This document shows positions 45,748 through 52,578 of a stretch of 64,000 bases of DNA, in pieces (position 1 is the first letter of the stretch; each line of letters opens with the position of its first letter). Source of the stretch: JAPPLB01 sp965208945. GTDB taxonomy: Bacteria > Acidobacteriota > Terriglobia > Bryobacterales > UBA6623. The translations under genes were made by a program, and so were the position numbers. The DNA lies in assembly GCA_965208945.1 (NCBI GenBank), contig OZ242366.1, forward strand, positions 4,216,001 to 4,280,000. Direction: 5' to 3'. Below the pieces are notes generated by a model that saw only the letters and a program-made list of their open reading frames with translations, ran no database searches and was not told where the DNA came from.

Positions 45748-45948
45748 CCTGCCTTTCTCACCACCCGGCGGCCGAAGGACGCGATACGACCGCCAGGACT
45801 TCGTTGCGCTTGCTTGCCGTGCTCAACGTACTGTTCAAGTACGCCTGCGCGCGCCAAGCGGCTCGCGCCTTTTTCCTCCGCCCGGCTTGCGCCTAGTCCT
45901 GACGGCCCTCTCACGCACTTCGCCTCGCCACGTGGTGAGAAATACAGG
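45748..45948 (-). mobile_element. TIR element copy E (201 bp) with perfect CTAA flanks
   Basis: The ends CCTGCCTTTCTCACCAC and GTGGTGAGAAATACAGG form inverted repeats, flanked by CTAA on both sides (45744-45747 and 45949-45952), as expected for a 4-base target duplication. The interior matches copy C, including the CGTACTGTTCAAGTACG hairpin, plus a 27-base extra TTTTTCCTCCGCCCGG segment. The remaining 181 bases to the next gene show nothing recognisable. Confidence 0.88.
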
Positions 45949-46133
45949 CTAATCCGTTTGTACTATTACGGTCCACCGATAACGCCGCCGCGCGGCGCGA
46001 TGAAAGGCTCCCGCAATCGTTCTCAGAATTGACCGGTGCTCCGGCCGAAATGTATCAAGCCGCTTTCACCATGCCCTTTGACCACCGGCATTGACGGGAT
46101 TGCCAGTAACGTTGACGGTAACCACTGGATAAA

Positions 46134-47438
46134 TCACACTTCTTCCAGTGGTTCGCTCGAGTCGCCGAACCTCTTCGGGCGGATTCCGAATTTGGCAAGC
46201 ATCGAGAGGTAAAGGCCGCACACCTTGCGGTCCGGTTTCTCGAGGTAGTCGAGAACTCGTCCGCCCCTGATCTGCCCGCCGGCGCCACCCAGCAACACAA
46301 TGGGCAACTGCGTGGCGTCGTGCCTGCCCGTCAGCATGCTTGAGCAATACATGAGCATCGAGTTGTCGAGGGCAGTTTTTTCACCCTCTTGAATCTCGTC
46401 CAGCTTACGAGCGATGTAGGCGAACTGCTCCATGAAGAACTGATTCACCCTCAGGTAGTCGGCGTCGTCCCGATGCGATAGTTCGTGGTGGCCGACATCG
46501 ACGCCCAGGCGCCGGAACAGCAGATAGCTGTGATCGTTGTTGAGCTTCAGCGTCGAGACACGCGTCGTGTCGGTCTGGAAGCCAAGCACCAGGATGTCGC
46601 ACATCAGCCGCATGTGCTCGGCGAGATTCTGTGGAATGCCGTCCGGCGGGCGAGGAACGTTGGGCTTATCGAGCGTCGGCCGCCAACCTTGCATCTCCCC
46701 GTTGCTGCCGGCTTGCTCGATGCGACGCTCGACCTCTCGCACGGAGTTGAGGTACTCGTCGAGCTTGTGTTGATCGGCTGAGCTGATATTCCGCCGAAAC
46801 CGATTCGCGTCGGACTGCACGGCATCGAGCACGCTCTTGTCCGCTTCTTGTACAGAATCCTTGAAAAGTCGATCGAATGCGAGGGCCGGATAGAGTTCCA
46901 AAGGCGTCGGGGTCGTCGGAGAACTCCACGAGATATGCGAGCTGTAGAGCATCGAATAGTTCTTGTGGATCCCCGGATTCGATCTCTCACAACCGAGCAC
47001 CAAGCTAGGAACCTTGGTCGAATATCCATACTGTTGAGCTACGACCTGGTCGACGCTCGTGCCGGAACGAATCTCTCCACCGGAGGCGAGCGGCGCACCG
47101 GAAAGCAGGTTGCCGGTCTGCGAACTGTGGATGTTGCCCTTGAGGGCTTCCTCGTTGTACAGCCCGCGGACAAAAAGAAGTTTCTCACGGAAGTCAGCCA
47201 GTGGAGTCAACACCTGGCCGAGCTCCATCTGCTTTCCTTCACCCCTGGCCCACCATTCGTTGCTCCGAAAGCCATTCCCCGAGAACAGCACGGCCAAACG
47301 AACAGGAGCCTGGCTGCTGTCCTTCACGGCGGCGGCCGCTCGATCGCCCCATACAGGGACAGACTCCATCCATGGCAACGCCATCGTGACACCGAGGCCA
47401 CGGAGGAAGGTGCGGCGAGAAAAGAGATGAGTCCTCAT
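46134..47438 (-). CDS. DUF1552 family protein (Tat-exported)
   Basis: A 434-residue protein, the usual partner of DUF1592-type cytochrome proteins. It starts with SRRTFLRGLGVTMALPWMES, a twin-arginine signal, and an AGGAGGT ribosome site lies five bases before the ATG. Family hallmarks include RLAVLFSGNGFRSNEWW, LLFVRGLYNEEALKGNIHSS, LSGAPLASGGEIRSGTSVDQ and YCSSMLTGRHDATQLPIVLL. It lies 28 bases downstream of the DUF1592 gene. It is the counterpart of DUF1501 for this second cytochrome class; function unknown. Confidence 0.92.
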   Translation of the reverse strand: MRTHLFSRRTFLRGLGVTMALPWMESVPVWGDRAAAAVKDSSQAPVRLAVLFSGNGFRSNEWWARGEGKQMELGQVLTPLADFREKLLFVRGLYNEEALKGNIHSSQTGNLLSGAPLASGGEIRSGTSVDQVVAQQYGYSTKVPSLVLGCERSNPGIHKNYSMLYSSHISWSSPTTPTPLELYPALAFDRLFKDSVQEADKSVLDAVQSDANRFRRNISSADQHKLDEYLNSVREVERRIEQAGSNGEMQGWRPTLDKPNVPRPPDGIPQNLAEHMRLMCDILVLGFQTDTTRVSTLKLNNDHSYLLFRRLGVDVGHHELSHRDDADYLRVNQFFMEQFAYIARKLDEIQEGEKTALDNSMLMYCSSMLTGRHDATQLPIVLLGGAGGQIRGGRVLDYLEKPDRKVCGLYLSMLAKFGIRPKRFGDSSEPLEEV

Positions 47439-47466
47439 GAGCTACCTCCTGAATACCATGGATGGT

Positions 47467-50400
47467 TCACCGCGCATCTGCAAGTGGAGCCTCTCTGCCC
47501 CGGATTCTCCGGAACTGAGGACTCTGGACAATCATATCGATGACCGACGAAAAACGGTAGCCGCTATTCGGGAGCCGCTCCTGGATTTCGGCGAGCAGCG
47601 GTTCATCCGAGAGCTGCACTTCCCGGCCGAGGGCGTAGCCCAGCAGTTTGCGACAGAATTGGCGGAGGATGGCTTGACGACGCTTCTCCAGGAGGTAATC
47701 CCGCAGGCCTTCCAAACCGTTGATTCGACTTCCGTCGGGAAGGTTCGTGCGGGTGTCGACGGGGCGGCCGGCGAGATCACTCTCACGGCGGCGGCCGATG
47801 GCATCAAAGCCTTCCAGCGCGAAGCCGAACGGGTCGATCCTCTGGTGGCATGAAGAACATTGAGGGTCGCTGGCATGTCTTGCGACCAGTTGGCGGACCG
47901 TCAACCCTTCGATTGCGGTTTCATCGGCGGGAAGTTGAGGGACATTTCGAGGCGGGCGGGGCAACTTCTCCCCCAGGAGCACTTCGCTGACCCAGTTTCC
48001 TCGAAGGATCGGACTCGTTCGCGATGCGCCCGATTGTCTCGCGAGGGTTGCCGCAAGCCCCAAGATTCCACCACGCCCATGCCGACGCATGCCTTCGATA
48101 CGGCGCCATGACTCTCCTTCGACTCCCTCGATTCCATAGAAGCGAGCCATGCGTTCGTTCAGGAAGGTGTGGTCGGCGTCGAACAGGCTCAGCAAGGAGC
48201 CGTCCCTTTGGAATACATCGGTGAAGAACCTAATCGATTCCTCGTACATGTCGCCGCGAAGATCCTCGAACTCAGGAAAGTACTTTTCGCTCTTCTCGTC
48301 GAGCGAATCGAAATCCTGGATATGCAACCACTGGCAGGCGAACTCCGTGGCCAAGCGCCGCACGCGAGCGTCCGTCAACATCCGCCGGGCTTGTTTCGTC
48401 AGCACCTCAGGTTCGTGCAGGGCGCCTGAGGCGGCGAGGGCGCGGAGTTCCTGATCCGGTTGCGACGACCAGAGGAAGTAACTCAGACGGCTCGCGAGTT
48501 CCCAATCGGAAACCGCGGCGGCATCCGTACTGATTGGCGCGTTTTCGAGCCGGTACAGAAAAGCCGGCGCGACGAAGACACGGGCGAGAGTCAGCCGAAA
48601 GGCCTCTTCGTGGGACAGTTCCTGATCGCGCATCTCTCGATACAGACCGCGCAACTCATCCGCTTCATCAAGGGTCAGCGGGCGGCGCCAGGCTTGTTCG
48701 GCGAAATCGACAAGCGCGTCGACCTGCATGGGCTCGTGAGCAACCAACTCTTTGCGGTACGCGGCGGCGCGCTGGTCAAACGGCTCGCGCAGAGGTCTGA
48801 CCGCCTCGTACTGAGAACGATCTTCGACTCCGTTCCCTTCGAACGCTTCCAGGAGCAGATCCAACGCAGTGACTCGCAGCAATGGACTCCGGCTGACGTA
48901 GTGAAGCTCTCGCCAGAGCCGGTCGAGCCGAGATTTCTGCACATCGTCGAGCATCAGCCGCACGAGATGATCATCCTCCCGATAAAACACCGCAAGCGTG
49001 AGCACTTCATCGACGGGAACGATCTGGTTGAAGCAAAGCGCCGCCGGAAACAGGCCGCGGTACTCATCGAACGCCGCCTCGAGCCGCCGCCGGGCCGGGT
49101 TGTTCCGGTCGATGAGAAAGGCCCGTTTGAAGGAAACCTCTCTACGATCCGCGAACACCTGGGTGACCCTGGAGAAGGTGACAACGACCTCGCTCGGAAG
49201 CAGCCCGGAGGTGGTAGCCGGTGTTCCGACGGCCACGTCCACTTGCACGCTTCCGCCGCCTCCCATCTCGTTGTCGAGCACGGCGGTCGCCACCAGCTCG
49301 CGACCGGCCGCCAAGTGGCCGGGCAAACGAATCGTCATCACCGAGGGAGCGGTTGTCCAGAGGGAGGCAGGGTCGATAGCGCTCCCATCGGGACGCCTGC
49401 CGAACATCCCGACATCCCAGCCCCACTGCTCCGAGCCATCCGCTAGTTCGATGAGGTCCGAACCTCGATACAGCTCTCGGACGTCACGCAGGTAAATGTC
49501 CGGACGGCCGGCCGCGACAAGCCGCGGCTCTTTCCACACTACGTGGTCATGATCGCCACCATCCCCCGCGTCCGTGGTCACGAGCGAGAGGATGACGGTT
49601 TTTTCTCCGCGTAGAGCCTCGGGAATGGAGAAACGGATTTCCTGCTGTGTGAGCAAGGGATCGACCGGTTCCATCCATCGTGACGGGCCTCCCTTTCTCC
49701 CGATCAGGCCGACGGGACCAAACGTCCAAAGCCCCCTCTGCCACGCGGCGATGTCCTCCGCGAGAGCGGGAGCATCCTGCGGCATCGCGCGGCGCCACCG
49801 GGAACGGAGGTCGTCCAGGAGCAGCGATGACGGGGGGCCGGTGAGGCTTTTCCAGAGAGTGGCGAGATACTTTGCGCTGAGGCCGCGTTCGCGGGCCACG
49901 GTCTGGATCGTCTTACCACCCGTCGTGAGGGCATCCCTTTCAACAAGGGTCGCGGCAAGGTATTTCTCCAGCGGCAGGCGGCCGGCCAAGCCGATTCGCG
50001 TGTCACCGTGGACAGCGACGTTGCCGACTTTCGAACCGACCCCAAGATCCGCGGTGTCAGCGAACTGCCCGTAGAGAGAACGAATCCCGGCAAGGGTTTC
50101 GTCTGTCCAGTCGCGCCGGGTCGTATTTGGCGAGAAGCGGAATCCATCCGGGAGCAGCACGGCATGGCGTGCAATCTGCTTTGCTGCGTCCAGATACTTG
50201 TTCAACAGGGCCGGTGACATGACGAGCGCGTTGCCGGTATTCGTGAATCCTTCCCCCGCCGCGCTATCGGTAGGGAATTCGCGGGTGGGATTCAAGTCGA
50301 CTGCTGTCAAGTCCCGGATCGTGTAGGTGTACTCGGCATTGTTGAGCCGCCGCAGAACGACCGGCCCCGGGTCTCCGGCGCCGGCCAAAGCCTCGGCATG

Positions 50401-50862
50401 GAGAACCCGTTCGGCCCAGCTGCGCAGTTGCTTTCGCTGCTCCGATGAGGGCGGCCTTGCGGACTCGGGCGGCATCTCGCCGTTGTCGAGCATTTCGACA
50501 ACCTTGAGCCAGGTCTTCGTGTCTCCCCGCACTTCCGCCAGCGTCGCGAACCGTTCGAGATCCAGTTCGCCTACGCGAGCCGCCGTTGAATGGCAGCCCA
50601 GGCAGAATTGCTGCATGATCGGCCGAACTTCAGTCCGGTATTCGTCGGCCAACCCAGAGAAGAAACGCAGGCCGGGGTCGGCCGAGTGAAGCTTGGGCGC
50701 GCAAACCAACACTGCGCCCAGAACCGCCAAGACAGTGATGGAGCGGGGAACAATGAACACGTTCTTCTTGCGGTGGCAAGAGGTGAATTTCCGCCAAAGG
50801 CCCAAGGCGGCGAAAAAGTTCATGCCGGGCTTGCCATCGCGTACCGGGAAAGTTGGTTGCAT
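47467..50862 (-). CDS. Cytochrome C / DUF1587-DUF1595-DUF1592-DUF1588-DUF1585 protein
   Basis: About 1131 residues if read from the ATG at 50862; ATG at 50823 or GTG at 50760 are alternatives placing the signal (ITVLAVLGAVLVCAPKLHSA) nearer the start. Domain order: cytochrome with CLGCH (residues about 87-91); DUF1587 (VVLRRLNNAEYTYTIRDLT); a long unassigned middle; DUF1595 (DFAEQAWRRPLTLDEADEL); DUF1592 (LASRLSYFLWSSQPDQELR); DUF1588 with CSSCHQRIDPFGFALEGFD near residue 1000; DUF1585 at the end. The architecture is typical of the family except for the enlarged middle. Followed by DUF1552. Confidence 0.92.
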   Translation of the reverse strand: MQPTFPVRDGKPGMNFFAALGLWRKFTSCHRKKNVFIVPRSITVLAVLGAVLVCAPKLHSADPGLRFFSGLADEYRTEVRPIMQQFCLGCHSTAARVGELDLERFATLAEVRGDTKTWLKVVEMLDNGEMPPESARPPSSEQRKQLRSWAERVLHAEALAGAGDPGPVVLRRLNNAEYTYTIRDLTAVDLNPTREFPTDSAAGEGFTNTGNALVMSPALLNKYLDAAKQIARHAVLLPDGFRFSPNTTRRDWTDETLAGIRSLYGQFADTADLGVGSKVGNVAVHGDTRIGLAGRLPLEKYLAATLVERDALTTGGKTIQTVARERGLSAKYLATLWKSLTGPPSSLLLDDLRSRWRRAMPQDAPALAEDIAAWQRGLWTFGPVGLIGRKGGPSRWMEPVDPLLTQQEIRFSIPEALRGEKTVILSLVTTDAGDGGDHDHVVWKEPRLVAAGRPDIYLRDVRELYRGSDLIELADGSEQWGWDVGMFGRRPDGSAIDPASLWTTAPSVMTIRLPGHLAAGRELVATAVLDNEMGGGGSVQVDVAVGTPATTSGLLPSEVVVTFSRVTQVFADRREVSFKRAFLIDRNNPARRRLEAAFDEYRGLFPAALCFNQIVPVDEVLTLAVFYREDDHLVRLMLDDVQKSRLDRLWRELHYVSRSPLLRVTALDLLLEAFEGNGVEDRSQYEAVRPLREPFDQRAAAYRKELVAHEPMQVDALVDFAEQAWRRPLTLDEADELRGLYREMRDQELSHEEAFRLTLARVFVAPAFLYRLENAPISTDAAAVSDWELASRLSYFLWSSQPDQELRALAASGALHEPEVLTKQARRMLTDARVRRLATEFACQWLHIQDFDSLDEKSEKYFPEFEDLRGDMYEESIRFFTDVFQRDGSLLSLFDADHTFLNERMARFYGIEGVEGESWRRIEGMRRHGRGGILGLAATLARQSGASRTSPILRGNWVSEVLLGEKLPRPPRNVPQLPADETAIEGLTVRQLVARHASDPQCSSCHQRIDPFGFALEGFDAIGRRRESDLAGRPVDTRTNLPDGSRINGLEGLRDYLLEKRRQAILRQFCRKLLGYALGREVQLSDEPLLAEIQERLPNSGYRFSSVIDMIVQSPQFRRIRGREAPLADAR

Positions 50863-51066
50863 GATGCGGTCAGCCCCGTCCCACTTTCCTAGCGAAATTG
50901 TAGCGCTGATCGAGCACCGCGCCGCAAGCCGAACTCCGCCAACGCGATACAGAACGTTCACCTTTCTCAGCATGGCTCAGTGGACTTTCGCCGCTGCGTA
51001 GGAATCCCGGAGGGCGACGGGAACTGCGGCGGACGGCACGAGGACATTTGATCGGGGGGTGGGGGG

Positions 51067-51106
51067 GCCGGGAAATGCCGGGAAATGCCGGGAAATCGCG
51101 GGAAAT
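51067..51106 (+). repeat. Decamer tandem array (GCCGGGAAAT)
   Basis: Three exact GCCGGGAAAT units plus CGCGGGAAAT, then AGTGGGTAGG, preceded by a G-rich run. It opens the 1.5-kb repeat island upstream of the PSD1 gene at 52.6 kb. Confidence 0.85.
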
Positions 51107-51132
51107 AGTGGGTAGGGAAGCATAAAGGCCGT

Positions 51133-51160
51133 GATTCGTGATTCGTGTCTCGTGTCTCGT
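51133..51160 (-). repeat. Heptamer tandem array
   Basis: Units GATTCGT twice and GTCTCGT twice, then GAAAAA; the reverse complement is the ACGARWC class. Confidence 0.85.
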
Positions 51161-51222
51161 GAAAAACCCGTTGGTCGGGCTTGGGGTTGCTCTCATTGGA
51201 GTCGCCGGAGGGACAGGGAAAA

Positions 51223-51445
51223 ACCGTGTCTGGTGTCTCGTGATCCGTGAAAACCCGAAAGGCCCTGTTACTGGTGCGAACGGTGCGCGGACAGTGGCTC
51301 GGGGCGGCCCATGCCGCCCATGCCGCGCCATAGCCGCCCCATGGCGCGCCACAACGCGCAGGAAAGCAGCGACCGGGCGGCGTGTACGGCGGTCCGGGCG
51401 GGGGTTTCTGATTGTGCGACCCATGCGCACCCACGGCGAAAAAAA
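51223..51445 (-). repeat. Mosaic repeat R3, copy 2
   Basis: The reverse complement matches the GGCGCGGCATGGG block, the TCCGGCGACT module and the CCGCCCGGACCGCC module of 13543-14045, but in shuffled order. The hairpin module is absent. No coding frame is shared with copy 1. Confidence 0.7.
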
Positions 51446-51468
51446 GCCGTGATTCGAAAAAAAGCCGT

Positions 51469-51496
51469 GATTCGTGTTTCGTGATTCGTGTTTCGT
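51469..51496 (-). repeat. Heptamer tandem array
   Basis: Alternating units GATTCGT, GTTTCGT, GATTCGT and GTTTCGT, then GAAAAC. Confidence 0.85.
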
Positions 51497-51547
51497 GAAA
51501 ACCTCGGAATTCGCGCTGGCTTGCGCCTCGCGCCAATCTAACGCCTT

Positions 51548-51860
51548 GTCTCGTGTCTCGGGTTTCGTGAAAACTAGAAAGACCCTGTTGCTGGTGAGGA
51601 TGGTTCGCGGACAGCGGCTCGGGGCGCCCCATGCCGCCCATGCCGCGCCATAGCCGCCCCATTCTGCGCCACAACGCGCAGGAAAGCAGCGACCGGGAGG
51701 CTCTTCTGTCCCCGCCCGACTTGGCCCCGGCGGGCGGGGATGGGGTTTTTGTTCCCAACAACGGCGTCATCACTTTCAACTTAAACCAGCCCCCGACCGA
51801 AAAAAAGACTGAAGGGCTTCAGTACCCAGAGGCAACGATTCGACAAAACCGTGGCTCGAA
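51548..51860 (-). repeat. Mosaic repeat R3, copy 3
   Basis: In reverse complement this carries the TACTGAAGCCCTTCAGTC hairpin with T-run, the GATGACGCCGTTGTTGGGAAC block and the GCGGCATGGG block in the same order as 13543-13820, ending in heptamers (51548-51568). It is the closest relative of copy 1. Confidence 0.75.
51800..51823 (-). terminator. Terminator-like hairpin in R3 copy 3
   Basis: On the minus strand the stem ACTGAA/TTCAGT is followed by C and a run of seven T. It is identical to the hairpin at 13566-13589 and travels with the repeat. Confidence 0.45.
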
Positions 51861-51867
51861 AAGCCGT

Positions 51868-52075
51868 GTTTCGGGTCTCGTGTTTCGTGAAAACCTGAAA
51901 GGCCGCGGCTCGGGAGGCTCTTCTGTCCCCGCCCGACTTGTCCCCGACGGGCGCGGATGGGTTTTTTGTTCCCAACAACGGCGTCATCACTTTCAACTTA
52001 AACCAGCCCTCGACCGAAAAAAAGACTGAAGGGCTTCAGTACCCAGAGGCAACGATTCGACATTCGCGAAAAGCA
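51868..52075 (-). repeat. Mosaic repeat R3, copy 4 (short)
   Basis: It has the same hairpin and GATGACGCCGTTGTTGGGAAC block as copy 3, but the GCGGCATGGG block is deleted and the sequence passes directly to heptamers at 51868-51888. Its own hairpin lies at about 52017-52040. Confidence 0.72.
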
Positions 52076-52110
52076 TAAAAGTCGTGTTTCGTGAAAAAAC
52101 CTTAAAGGCA

Positions 52111-52131
52111 GTGGATAGTGGATAGTGGTTA
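52111..52131 (+). repeat. Heptamer tandem array (GTGGATA)
   Basis: Units GTGGATA, GTGGATA and GTGGTTA, then GTAAAGC. In reverse complement the units read ACTATCC/ACTAACC, the same AC-K-A frame as the other heptamers. Confidence 0.8.
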
Positions 52132-52244
52132 GTAAAGCCTTGAAAGCCCTGATTCGTGACCCTCACGGACTGCGCCTCAGCGGTTTGTGAGACATGCGGG
52201 GCAGGATTTCCTCCTCGTTGACCTCATGCTACGCCGTACGCGGA

Positions 52245-52290
52245 GGGAAAAAAGACTGAAGGGCTTCAGTACCAACAGGTATCAAACGCG
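52245..52290 (-). repeat. Mosaic repeat R3, hairpin remnant
   Basis: Only the A-run and the GACTGAAGGGCTTCAGTACC hairpin module remain. A degraded TIR-element right end (GTGAGACATGCGGGGCAGG) lies just before it at about 52187. Confidence 0.55.
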
Positions 52291-52306
52291 CCGCGGGGAA
52301 GGCCGT

Positions 52307-52371
52307 GTTTCGTGTCTCGTGATTCGTGCAAACCTTAAAAGCAGTGACTAGTGGATAGTGGATAGTGGTTA
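52307..52371 (+). repeat. Paired heptamer arrays (GTTTCGT then GTGGATA)
   Basis: GTTTCGT, GTCTCGT and GATTCGT (52307-52327) are followed after 16 bases by GTGACTA, GTGGATA, GTGGATA and GTGGTTA (52344-52371). The same pairing with CTTAAA spacers occurs at 52084-52131, so the two heptamer types travel together. Confidence 0.8.
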
Positions 52372-52578
52372 GTAAAACCTTGAAAGCCGTGATTCGTGAC
52401 CCGCACCGGCTTGACCGGGACGGTTGAGGAGAAGACAGGGACGCGGCATGCCGTCCTCGCAGCGGACGATTCGGTGAGCGGATTCTTTGCCGTGATTACT
52501 GCAAGAAGCCGTACTCGGGTTAGAATTGCTATGGAGGATGGGCGGAAGCATCGCGCGTTCCCGGACCACTACGGCCTG

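Noticed and set aside
50870..51779. Minus-strand frames of 186 and 270 residues in the second repeat island
   Set aside because: Composed of translated heptamers (THETRITNHE-like words) and R3 modules, matching non-coding copies elsewhere.
51060..52371. Possible CRISPR array
   Set aside because: Repeats are 7-10 bases in direct tandem without unique spacers of constant length, and no cas gene is near.
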